From Agromyces cavernae (GTDB lineage: Bacteria; Actinomycetota; Actinomycetes; Actinomycetales; Microbacteriaceae), in assembly GCF_021044935.1 (NCBI RefSeq), contig NZ_JAJNMP010000003.1, positions 858,253-922,252 on the forward strand: a DNA stretch of 64,000 nt, in the 5' to 3' direction. The notes under the pieces were generated by a model. The model saw nothing but the letters and a program-made list of their open reading frames with translations, did not search any database and was not told the origin of the DNA. Positions 17,196 through 24,825 of the stretch are shown here, one piece after another; the stretch's first letter is position 1; every line of letters begins with the position of its first letter. Position numbers and translations under genes: made by a program.

Positions 17196-17693
17196 GTGTC
17201 GAAGCCCCACCATTCAAACACCATCGCGGGATGGCGCGAATGGGTGAGCCTCCCCGACGCGAAGGTGCCCTGGATCAAGGCCAAGCTCGATACCGGTGCC
17301 CGCACCTCATCACTGCACGCGTTCGACGTCGAAGAGCTGCGCCGCGGCGACGAGGCGTTCGTGCGATTCGGCATCCACCCGTGGCAGGCCAGCGAAGACG
17401 ACGCCGTCGTGTACGAGTGCCCCGTATACGACCGGCGGCATGTACGCAGCTCGTCGGGCCACGGCGAAGAGCGCATCGTCGTGCTCATGGACGTCGTGCT
17501 CATGCAGCGCCGCGTCACCGCCGAGGTCACACTCACCAACCGCGACGAGATGGGCTTCCGCATGCTCATCGGGCGTGAGGCGCTGCGCCACGGGTTCATC
17601 GTCGACCCGGCACGCTCGTTCCTGGGCGGGCGCGCGCCACGGGGCATCCGTCGTCGAAATCGCGGACGGCACGTGCCCACGCCGCGGGTCTGA
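17196..17693 (+). CDS. RimB-like retropepsin (ATP-dependent zinc protease family, PF05618)
   Basis: A 165-residue protein. The motif AKLDTGARTSSLHA places DTGA at residues 32-35, the catalytic Asp turn of a single-lobe aspartic protease; later blocks TNRDEMGFRMLIGREALRHG and a C-terminal basic tail fit the family. Partners in other bacteria (RimB) trim RimK-added glutamates, so the divergent rimK gene 24 bp away is strong context. The start is the GTG at 17196, since no in-frame ATG precedes the conserved GWREWVSLPDA segment. Confidence 0.85.
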   Translation: MSKPHHSNTIAGWREWVSLPDAKVPWIKAKLDTGARTSSLHAFDVEELRRGDEAFVRFGIHPWQASEDDAVVYECPVYDRRHVRSSSGHGEERIVVLMDVVLMQRRVTAEVTLTNRDEMGFRMLIGREALRHGFIVDPARSFLGGRAPRGIRRRNRGRHVPTPRV

Positions 17694-17732
17694 CGCGAAC
17701 GCGCCAGACCCGCGGTACTCAGCGTCGGCGGC

Positions 17733-18542
17733 TCACGCCCGGGGGGCCGGGTCGTTCCACGACCAGACGTCGTCGCCGCGCAGGCTCGCGTCGGCACCGC
17801 CGTCGCAGTAGATGGTCTGCCCCGCCATGTGGGTGTTCTCTGCGCTCGTGAGCCAGGCGAGCAGGTAGGCGATCGAGGTCGCGGGCTGGTGGTAGTTGAG
17901 GGGCATCGGAACCGCGGCGTCGACCATCGCCGCACCCTCGGGGGTCGCCAGCAGGTCCTTCGTCATCGGCGTGGTCACGGTGCCCGGCGCGACCGCGTTC
18001 AGCGGGATGCCCGAACCCGCCCAGTCCGACGAGATCGACGCGCGACGCACCCAGCGCGACAGCGCACGCTTCGACGACGAGTAGTTGGCGTACCCGACCT
18101 CGGGCCCCTGCGCGGCGAGCGAGTCGCCGATCGCGAGCGTCGCCGCCTCGTCGCCGCTGAGGGCGGCCTCCACGAGCGCGGGCACGACCGGCTGCAGCGA
18201 GGCCATCGACGAGACGACCGCCGCGCGCGGGGCCTGCGACGCCCGGAGCGCGGGCAGGAGCGCGGTCAGCAGTTCGGTGACGCCGAAGTAGTTGATCGCC
18301 ATCGTCTTGGCGATCGGCGCCGCGATGCCCGCGCACGCGATGACGGCATCGACGACCCCGCCCGCGAGTTCGGTCGCCGCGGCCGCCGCCGCAGCCCGCC
18401 CCTCGGCGGTGGAGAGGTCGGCCTCGACGTCGGCGCCGCGCAGGTCGATGCCGATCACGCGTTCTCCGCGCGCGCGCAGCACCTCGGCGGTCGCCGCTCC
18501 GATGCCGGACGCCGATCCGGTGATGACGTAGGTGCGAGCCAT
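17733..18542 (-). CDS. Short-chain dehydrogenase/reductase
   Basis: A 269-residue cytoplasmic NAD(P)-dependent oxidoreductase. The Rossmann motif TGSASGIG is at 8-15, a Ser at 111-112, and the catalytic YxxxK is Tyr154/Lys158 in YANYSSSKRA. The chain ends like 3-alpha-hydroxysteroid dehydrogenase-type SDRs, with YCDGGADASLRGDDVW near the C-terminus. It follows the MarR gene by 19 bp and is probably controlled by it. Substrate unknown. Confidence 0.9.
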   Translation of the reverse strand: MARTYVITGSASGIGAATAEVLRARGERVIGIDLRGADVEADLSTAEGRAAAAAAATELAGGVVDAVIACAGIAAPIAKTMAINYFGVTELLTALLPALRASQAPRAAVVSSMASLQPVVPALVEAALSGDEAATLAIGDSLAAQGPEVGYANYSSSKRALSRWVRRASISSDWAGSGIPLNAVAPGTVTTPMTKDLLATPEGAAMVDAAVPMPLNYHQPATSIAYLLAWLTSAENTHMAGQTIYCDGGADASLRGDDVWSWNDPAPRA

Positions 18543-18561
18543 GGTTGTTCCCTTCGCTTTC

Positions 18562-19101
18562 TCACCCGACCGCGTCGGGCTGCTGTTCGCCGCCGTCGTG
18601 TGCCGGCGGACGAGGTTGCGCGGCATCGGGCGACATCGCCGACTCCGCGATGAGTCCCTGCACGAACCGGCGGAGGAGGGCACCGAAGGCCTCCGCCTCG
18701 CGTGCGTCCCAGTCGGCGAGCGCGTGCGCGATCATCTCGCGACCGGCGCGTGCCAACTCGCCGTACGCCCGCGCTCCCGTAGCCGAGAGCGCCACCACGC
18801 TCGCCCGCCCGTCGCGGGGGTCGTCGGACTTCTCGACCAGCCCGTCGGCGACGAGGCGTGCGAGGAGCTTCGACGCGGTCGGCCTGGTCAGGTGCAGTTC
18901 GTCGGCGAGTTCACTCGGCCGCGCCGAGCCGCCGCGGAGGCCGAGGGTGTAGATCGCGCGCACCTCGGTGGCGTCGAGTTCGATGCCGACGCCGTGGGCC
19001 ACGCGGCGCTGCAGGTCGCTCGACGACCACCGCGAGATCAGATGGGTCAGCGAGGCAAGCAATCCACCCTCGAGGGCTTCGCCGTCGGCGCTCCTGCTCA
19101 C
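18562..19101 (-). CDS. MarR-family transcriptional regulator
   Basis: A 179-residue regulator with the MarR winged helix (ARPSELADELHLTRPTASKLLARLV) and wing DDPRDGRASVVALSATG. It is the first gene of a two-gene operon with the SDR. A likely operator, TTGC-N5-GCAA, lies 22 bp before its start at 19124-19136, which suggests autorepression. The C-terminal 25 residues are Pro/Gln-rich and probably disordered. Confidence 0.92.
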   Translation of the reverse strand: MSRSADGEALEGGLLASLTHLISRWSSSDLQRRVAHGVGIELDATEVRAIYTLGLRGGSARPSELADELHLTRPTASKLLARLVADGLVEKSDDPRDGRASVVALSATGARAYGELARAGREMIAHALADWDAREAEAFGALLRRFVQGLIAESAMSPDAAQPRPPAHDGGEQQPDAVG

Positions 19102-19123
19102 ACCGCGATTCTTCCACGTTTGA

Positions 19124-19136
19124 TTGCTTCAGGCAA
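19124..19136. promoter_or_regulatory. MarR-type operator
   Basis: TTGCTTCAGGCAA is a perfect TTGC/GCAA inverted repeat, in the form commonly bound by MarR proteins. It lies between the sigma gene stop and the MarR gene. Confidence 0.55.
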
Positions 19137-20009
19137 CTATATTTGCAGGATGCTACGTACGCCGAGTTCCTCGAGCCGGGCCGGGTCGGCGAGGACCCCG
19201 AGACCGACGATGCGCTCGCCGACGATGTCGAACGCCATGATCGACACCACCTGATCGTGCATGACGGCCGCCACACCGGGCCTGCCGTCGATGAGGATCG
19301 GAGTCGAGTGCGCCGCCAGGCGACCCGAGAGCACGGCCTGCTCGGCGATCGACTGCGCGCCCTCGACGATCTGGGTCGAGGTTCCGTAGTCGGCCCGGAG
19401 CACGGCACCGTCATCGAGCAGCGCGAGGAGTTCGCCGAGGTTCCCGTCGCGCGCCGCGGCCAGCCATGCGTGCACGATGCGCCTGCCGCGCTCGCGATCC
19501 GGGCGCGGGGGCTCGTCCGCCCCGCGCACCCGTCGGCGCGCGCGGGAAGCGAGCTGTCGCGCCGCCTCGGGCGACCGCTCGAGCACGTCGGCGATCTCGT
19601 CGAACGACTGGCCGAAGACGTCGTGCAGCACGAACGCGATCCGCTCGGCCGGACTCAGCGTCTCGAGCAGCACGAGCAGCGCCGTGCTGATGCGGTCGCC
19701 CTGCGCCACGAGTTCGGCCGGGTCCGCCTCGACCGCGACGGGCTCGTCCCGCCACGGCTCGACCTGCCACGATCGCTCGCGGGTGCGACGCGGTGCCCGC
19801 AGCAGGTCGAGGCTCACGCGCGAGACGACCGTCGTCAGCCATGCTTCGAGGTTGTCGATGCTCAAGGCATCCACCCGCTCGAGCCGGAGCCACGTCTCCT
19901 GGACCGCATCGTCCGCGTCGGCGGCCGAGCCGAGCAGCTGGGTGGCGATGGCCCGCAGTCTCGGACGCTCGGTCTCGAAGCGCCGCGCCAGAATTCTTCG
20001 GTCGGTCAT
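19137..20009 (-). CDS. ECF41-type sigma factor (SigJ-like) with SnoaL-like C-terminal domain
   Basis: A 290-residue extracytoplasmic-function sigma factor. Sigma region 2 is near residues 9-75 (LLGSAADADDAVQETWLRL), region 4 near 105-165 (LSPAERIAFVLHDVFGQSFDEIADVL), and the C-terminal ~115 residues form a SnoaL-like domain with the conserved IDGRPGVAAV turn. ECF41 factors need no separate anti-sigma; the C-terminal domain regulates activity. The gene opposite encodes an NmrA-type oxidoreductase, a usual ECF41 target. Matching promoters for both are at 20009-20070. GAGGAGATG precedes the ATG. Confidence 0.92.
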   Translation of the reverse strand: MTDRRILARRFETERPRLRAIATQLLGSAADADDAVQETWLRLERVDALSIDNLEAWLTTVVSRVSLDLLRAPRRTRERSWQVEPWRDEPVAVEADPAELVAQGDRISTALLVLLETLSPAERIAFVLHDVFGQSFDEIADVLERSPEAARQLASRARRRVRGADEPPRPDRERGRRIVHAWLAAARDGNLGELLALLDDGAVLRADYGTSTQIVEGAQSIAEQAVLSGRLAAHSTPILIDGRPGVAAVMHDQVVSIMAFDIVGERIVGLGVLADPARLEELGVRSILQI

Positions 20010-20035
20010 GTCACATCTCCTCGTGTTCGATCGTC
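20009..20035 (+). promoter_or_regulatory. ECF41-type promoter for the NmrA-like gene
   Basis: TGTCACA (20009-20015), a 16-base spacer and CGTC (20032-20035) match the published ECF41 consensus TGTCACA-N16-CGTC. The -35 box touches the sigma gene's start codon. Confidence 0.85.
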
Positions 20036-20043
20036 GGACTGTC

Positions 20044-20070
20044 GACGAGGAAACGCCCTCGGATGTGACA
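20044..20070 (-). promoter_or_regulatory. ECF41-type promoter for the sigma gene itself
   Basis: On the minus strand TGTCACA (20070-20064), a 16-base spacer and CGTC (20047-20044) match the same consensus exactly, 34 bases before the sigma ATG. This predicts autoregulation. Confidence 0.85.
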
Positions 20071-20086
20071 TGAGAGGACGAACACC

Positions 20087-20875
20087 ATGAATGCACCTCT
20101 GCTCGTGACCGGAGGCACCGGCAACATCGGCAACCGCGTGGTTCCACTCCTGTGCGAGGCCGGTCGCGACATCCGGATCCTTTCCCGCCATCCGCGCACG
20201 GATGAGCCCGGCATCCAGCATGTCCAAGGCGACACCGTCACGGGTGCCGGACTCGCCGCGGCGCTCGAGGGCGTCGAGGTCGTGCTGCACCTGGCCGGCG
20301 GGGCGAAGGGCGACGACATCGCGGCGCGCAACCTTGCCGCCGCGGCGCGCGACGCAGGCGTGCGCCACCTCATCCTCATCTCGGTCGTCGGCGCCGACCG
20401 GATGCCGATCGGATACTTCCGGGCAAAGGCCGAGGCCGAGCGGGCGATCGCCGGGTCGGGGGTGCCGTGGACGGTGCTGCGCGCCGCGCAACTGTACGAC
20501 TTCGTGCTCCCGGTCGTGCGCGGCATGACGCGGCTGCCGCTGCTTCCGGTGCCGCGAGGACTGCGGTTCGAGCCGATTCACGGCGATGAGGTCGCCGCAC
20601 GCCTCGCCGAGCTCGCGCTCGGCGGGCCCGCGGGGCGGGTCGCGGACCTCGCCGGGCCCGAGGTGCTCGACGTCCGGCAGCTCGCTGAGGCCTATGCCGA
20701 GGTGACCGGTGGACGGGCGCGGCGGCCCCTGCCGATCCGCCTCCCTGGCGCCGTGGGTCGCGCCTATCGTGCGGGCGAGAACCTGGCCGGGGAGCGTGCG
20801 CGGCGCGGTGAGCGCACGTGGCGGGAGTTCCTGCGCGAACAGGTCACGGCTGCCGACCGCGCGTCGGTCGAGTAG
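20087..20875 (+). CDS. NmrA/SDR-type NAD(P)-binding protein, probable ECF41 target
   Basis: A 262-residue protein with the atypical-SDR nucleotide motif LLVTGGTGNIGNRV at residues 5-18, then HLILISVVGADRMPIGYFRAKAEAE, where Tyr and Lys sit as in NmrA-like NAD(P)H-sensing or quinone-reducing proteins. It is read from an exact ECF41 promoter and lies opposite the sigma gene. The last residues, SVE and stop, are encoded by a dispersed repeat (20866-20892). Confidence 0.88.
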   Translation: MNAPLLVTGGTGNIGNRVVPLLCEAGRDIRILSRHPRTDEPGIQHVQGDTVTGAGLAAALEGVEVVLHLAGGAKGDDIAARNLAAAARDAGVRHLILISVVGADRMPIGYFRAKAEAERAIAGSGVPWTVLRAAQLYDFVLPVVRGMTRLPLLPVPRGLRFEPIHGDEVAARLAELALGGPAGRVADLAGPEVLDVRQLAEAYAEVTGGRARRPLPIRLPGAVGRAYRAGENLAGERARRGERTWREFLREQVTAADRASVE

Positions 20876-20892
20876 CGAAGCGTATCGAGACC
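20866..20892. repeat. 34-bp-family palindromic repeat, shortened copy
   Basis: GGTCGAGTAG then CGTATCGAGACC with the centre shortened. It supplies the stop codon of the NmrA-like gene. Fuller copies are at 38251, 40822 and 45962. Confidence 0.75.
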
Positions 20893-20910
20893 ACTGAGCC
20901 GCACGCAGCC

Positions 20911-20964
20911 GAGGAGAATAGGCCCCATCCCCCGCGCTCGCGGCACGATGGGGCCCAATCTCCT
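20911..20964. terminator. Bidirectional terminator-like inverted repeat
   Basis: Arms AGGAGAATAGGCCCCATC (20912-20929) and 20947-20964 pair at 16 of 18 positions, with a small CCGCG/CGCGG stem in the loop. It lies between convergent NmrA-like and putA genes. A related repeat, again starting CTCAGGAGA, occupies another convergent gap at 46021-46078. Confidence 0.6.
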
Positions 20965-20997
20965 GAGTTACGACCGTGACGACCGGGCGACCGGCCC

Positions 20998-23900
20998 TCA
21001 GATGACCCCGTCGGAGATCGTCGTCGGGTTGCCGAACCGGTGGTTCGTGATCGAGATCGCCTGCTCGTGCAGGAACGGCAGCAGCTCGACCCGGCCCGAC
21101 GGCGTCACGGGGTGCGACCACACGGCGATGTCGGGCGTTCCGCCGAGCGCGTCGGCGAGCGCCGAGGCCCCGCCGCCGATGAGTCGCACGCGCGGCGTCG
21201 TGATGGCGCCGCGTGCCGCACGGGCGAGCCAGTCGCCGTCGCCCTCGCGCACGACCGTGATGTCGCGGGCCTCGAGCAGCCGGCGAACACCCTGCGGAAG
21301 CTCGACCGCGGTCGACACCATCATCGGCGCGTTCGCGAGCAGTCCAGCGGCGATGACGCGCAGGCCCTCAGCCAGGGTCGCCTGCTCGCCGATGCGCACG
21401 GTCACGGGCAGCGACCGGTAGCGGAAGAGGTTGCGCTCGACGCCGACGCCCGAGACATCCTTCACCGCGCCGTACTCCTCGGCCCACGCGAGCTCGTCGC
21501 TCAGGGCCGAGCGGCGCAGCACCTCGAACGCCTCGAAGTCGAGGGCCGGCTGCGAGAGCTCGATGAGCTGGGTGACCCGATGCTCGAGTCCGCGCAGGTG
21601 CAGGGTGCTCGAGGTCTGGCCGTGCTGGGGCATCCAGTCGCCGAGGCCGAACAGGTAGTTCGGTCCGCCCGCCTTCGCTCCGGCGCCGACCGCCGAGCGC
21701 TTCCAGCCGCCGAACGGCTGGCGCTGCACGATCGCGCCCGTGATGCCGCGGTTCACGTAGAGGTTGCCGGCCTCGACGCGGTCGAGCCACGTCGCGAGCT
21801 CGTCGGAGTCGAGCGAGTGCAGGCCGGCCGTGAGGCCGTAGTCGACCGCGTTCTGCATGCGGATGGCCTCGTCGAGGTCCTTCGCGTGCATGATGCCGAG
21901 CACCGGGCCGAAGAACTCGGTGAGGTGGAAGTACGAGCCGGCGGCGACGCCAGTGCGGATGCCGGGCGACCAGAGCTTGCCGGTGTCGTCGAGTTGCTTG
22001 GGCTCGACGAGCCACTCCTCGTCGATGCCGAGCTGGGTGAGCGCGTGCAGCAGCTTGCCGTTCGCCGGCTCGATGATCGGGCCCATCTGGCTCTGCGGAT
22101 CGGCGGGGTGGCCCACGCGCAACGACATCGCCGCGTCGACGAGCTGGCGGTGGAACCGCTCGGACTTCGCGACCGAACCGACGAGGATCACGAGCGACGC
22201 GGCCGAGCACTTCTGCCCCGCGTGGCCGAAGGCGCTCTTGACCACGTCGGATGCCGCGAGGTCGAGATCAGCGCTCGGCGTCACGATGATCGCGTTCTTG
22301 CCGCTGGTCTCGGCGAGCAGCGGCAGGTCGTTGCGGAACGAGCGGAACAGCTGCGCCGTCTCGTAGGCACCGGTGAGGATGACCCTGCCGACCTCGGGCG
22401 CCGCCACGAGCTGCCGCCCCAGGTCGTGGTTCGCGAGATCGACGAGCGCGAGCAGTTCGCGCGGAATGCCCGCCTCCCACAGCGCCTCGACCATGACGGC
22501 GCCCGAGCGCTGCGCGAGCTTCGCGGGCTTGATGATGACGCCCGAGCCCGCGGCGAGCGCGGCGAGCACGCCGCCGGCCGGGATCGCGACGGGGAAGTTC
22601 CACGGCGGGGTGACGACCGTGAGCTGCGGCGGCACGAAGACGGCGCCCTGCACGTGGTCGAGCTCGCGGGCGCGCTCGGCGTAGTAGTGCGCGAAGTCGA
22701 TGGCCTCGCTGATCTCGGGGTCGGCCTCGGCGATGGTCTTGCCGGCCTCGGCGGCCATGACCTCGATGAGCCGGTCGCGGTTCGCGGCGAGGGCGAGGCC
22801 GGCACGATGCAGCACCGCGGCGCGCTCGGCGCCGGGCAGCTCGCCCCACGCGCGGCCGCGCGCGGCGACGGTCTGGATGACGGTGTCGAGGGTGGCCGCG
22901 TCGGCGACGTGTGCGGCAGCGATCGTGTCCAGTCCGAGACGTGATTCGGGCACGCGGGCGAGGATGCGCCGACCCCAATCGCGGTTCGCGGCGATCGCCG
23001 GGTCGGTGTCGGGCTCGTTGCGGAAGCCGGGCGTCGCGCCCGGTCCGGCGGTGCTGGTTGAGCCTGTCGAAACCTGCGAATCGGCGGATGTCGCTGCATC
23101 CACTGCGTCGAAGCCACCCCCCGACCCACGAGTGATGCCGAGCACGACGCCCGTGAGTGACGCGTCGTCGTCGAGCTCGCTGCCGGGGGCGGGCGCCTCG
23201 GGGATCGCCATCGCGGCGGCGAGCGCGTCGCCCTCCCACTCGGTGTGCCGGTTCTGCGTGCGGTTCGGGGCCGGGGCCGGGACATCCGCCCCGTCGAACT
23301 CGGGGCGCAGCGCGTCGAGCGAACGCTGGAACCTGGCCAGCTCGCGATCGAACAGCCCGCGGTCGTCGGCGAGCTCGAAGACGGCCGACATGAAGTTGTC
23401 GTGGCTCGCGTTCTCTTCGAGGCGGCGGATCAGGTACGCGATCGCGACGTCGAACTCGCTCGGGTTCACGACGGGCGTGTAGAGCAGCAGGTTGCCGACA
23501 TCGCGGCGCACCGCCTCGGCCTGGCCGGTCGCCATGCCGAGCAGCATCTCGAACTCGACGCGCGACTCGACGCCCCGCTCGCGTGCGGTGAGCCACGCGT
23601 GTGCGACGTCGAAGAGGTTGTGGCCCGCGACGCCGAGCTTCACTGCGTCGGTGCGCTCGGGCGTCATCGACCAGTCGAGCACGCGCTTGTAGTTGGTGTC
23701 GGAATCCTGCTTGGTGTCGTAGGTCGCGACCGGCCAGCCGTGCACGGCGGCGTCGACGTGCTCCATCGCGAGGTTCGCGCCCTTGACGACGCGCACCTTG
23801 ATGGGGGCGCCGCCGGCGGCGCGGCGCTGCTTCGCCCACGCGGTGAGCTCCTGCATGGCGCCGAGCGCGTCGGGCAGGTAGGTCTGCAGCACGATGCCCG

Positions 23901-24657
23901 CCTCGAGCCCGCGCAGCTGCGGCTGGTCGAGCAGGGTCGTGAAGACCGCGATCGTGAGGTCGAGGTCGCGGTACTCCTCCATGTCGAGGTTGATGAACTT
24001 CGCCTTGCCGCGCGCCTCGCTCTGCGCCGCGAGCTCGTAGAGGGGCGTGAGCTTCGCGACGACCTTCTGCACGGCCTCGTCGAACGACCACATCGACAGC
24101 TGGCTGACGACGCTCGACACCTTGATCGACACGTAGTCGACGTCGTCGCGGGCGAGGAACTCGTACGTGCCCTGCAGGCGGCGGTTCGCCTCGTCCTCGC
24201 CGAGCACGGCCTCGCCGAGCAGGTTCAGGTTGAGGCGGTTACCCGTTTCGCGCAGCGTCGCGATGGCGGGGCCGAGCTTCTCGGGGGTCGCGTCGAGCAC
24301 GAGGTGGCCGACCATCTGGCGCAGCACGCGACGGGCGATCGGGATCACGAGCCACGGGAACCCGGGCGCCATCACCCCGCCCACGCGGATCGCGGCCTTC
24401 AGGTACCACGGCAGGAACTTCGGGGTGAGCTTCGCGACCTGCTCGAGGTTGCGTCCCGCGACGCCGAGGTCTTCGGGGCGCATGACCCCGTCGACGAAGC
24501 CCACGGTGAAGGCGAGGCCGTTCGGGTCCTTGAGCACGCCGGCGAGGCGTTCGGCGGCGGGTTCGACGGGATGCTCGGCGCTCTCGGCGAGCCAGCGCCG
24601 CACGAGTGCGACGACGTGATCGGTGTTCGGCCGGGCGTCGGTGGCGGCATTCGACAT
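20998..24657 (-). CDS. putA: Bifunctional proline dehydrogenase / glutamate-semialdehyde dehydrogenase
   Basis: A 1219-residue two-domain enzyme that oxidises proline to P5C (FAD) and then glutamate semialdehyde to glutamate (NAD+). The proline dehydrogenase barrel spans about residues 20-460 (NLNLLGEAVLGEDEA, then VVKGANLAMEHVD and RRLEENAS). The aldehyde dehydrogenase domain spans about 560-1030, with TPPWNFPVAIPAGG, LAETSGKNAIIV and the nucleophile region FGHAGQKCSAAS. A further ~160-residue C-terminal ALDH-like region follows. The interdomain linker carries a short palindromic repeat (23056-23074). The start follows AAAAGGAACG. The divergent LysR gene is a likely regulator. Confidence 0.95.
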   Translation of the reverse strand: MSNAATDARPNTDHVVALVRRWLAESAEHPVEPAAERLAGVLKDPNGLAFTVGFVDGVMRPEDLGVAGRNLEQVAKLTPKFLPWYLKAAIRVGGVMAPGFPWLVIPIARRVLRQMVGHLVLDATPEKLGPAIATLRETGNRLNLNLLGEAVLGEDEANRRLQGTYEFLARDDVDYVSIKVSSVVSQLSMWSFDEAVQKVVAKLTPLYELAAQSEARGKAKFINLDMEEYRDLDLTIAVFTTLLDQPQLRGLEAGIVLQTYLPDALGAMQELTAWAKQRRAAGGAPIKVRVVKGANLAMEHVDAAVHGWPVATYDTKQDSDTNYKRVLDWSMTPERTDAVKLGVAGHNLFDVAHAWLTARERGVESRVEFEMLLGMATGQAEAVRRDVGNLLLYTPVVNPSEFDVAIAYLIRRLEENASHDNFMSAVFELADDRGLFDRELARFQRSLDALRPEFDGADVPAPAPNRTQNRHTEWEGDALAAAMAIPEAPAPGSELDDDASLTGVVLGITRGSGGGFDAVDAATSADSQVSTGSTSTAGPGATPGFRNEPDTDPAIAANRDWGRRILARVPESRLGLDTIAAAHVADAATLDTVIQTVAARGRAWGELPGAERAAVLHRAGLALAANRDRLIEVMAAEAGKTIAEADPEISEAIDFAHYYAERARELDHVQGAVFVPPQLTVVTPPWNFPVAIPAGGVLAALAAGSGVIIKPAKLAQRSGAVMVEALWEAGIPRELLALVDLANHDLGRQLVAAPEVGRVILTGAYETAQLFRSFRNDLPLLAETSGKNAIIVTPSADLDLAASDVVKSAFGHAGQKCSAASLVILVGSVAKSERFHRQLVDAAMSLRVGHPADPQSQMGPIIEPANGKLLHALTQLGIDEEWLVEPKQLDDTGKLWSPGIRTGVAAGSYFHLTEFFGPVLGIMHAKDLDEAIRMQNAVDYGLTAGLHSLDSDELATWLDRVEAGNLYVNRGITGAIVQRQPFGGWKRSAVGAGAKAGGPNYLFGLGDWMPQHGQTSSTLHLRGLEHRVTQLIELSQPALDFEAFEVLRRSALSDELAWAEEYGAVKDVSGVGVERNLFRYRSLPVTVRIGEQATLAEGLRVIAAGLLANAPMMVSTAVELPQGVRRLLEARDITVVREGDGDWLARAARGAITTPRVRLIGGGASALADALGGTPDIAVWSHPVTPSGRVELLPFLHEQAISITNHRFGNPTTISDGVI
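23056..23074. repeat. 19-bp dispersed palindrome inside putA
   Basis: GGTTGAGCCTGTCGAAACC, the GAGC-N2-GTCGAA family also seen at 24679 and 38502. It encodes residues about 528-534, in the linker between the two catalytic domains. Confidence 0.7.
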
Positions 24658-24678
24658 GGTCACGTTCCTTTTCTGGGT

Positions 24679-24696
24679 CCTGAGCGGGTCGAAGGG
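24679..24696. repeat. 18-bp copy of the GAGC-N2-GTCGAA repeat in the putA leader
   Basis: CCTGAGCGGGTCGAAGGG lies 22 bp upstream of the putA ATG, just ahead of its ribosome site. Confidence 0.6.
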
Positions 24697-24749
24697 CGGG
24701 CGCGTTGGGGACTGCGCGCCTGTCGGGTTAAGTGTGCGTCGCGACATCC

Positions 24750-24800
24750 GTTCAGTACAGCGAATGATTCTGACGGATACTGTTCAGAGAAACCGAATGA
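24750..24800. promoter_or_regulatory. Direct repeats in the putA-lysR divergent promoter
   Basis: GTTCAG-N5-CGAATGA (24750-24767) and GTTCAG-N6-CGAATGA (24782-24800) are spaced about three helical turns apart. The pair ends 25 bp before the LysR ATG and is a candidate LysR operator. Confidence 0.5.
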
Positions 24801-24825
24801 ACGAATGGATGTCCCGGAGGCCGGC

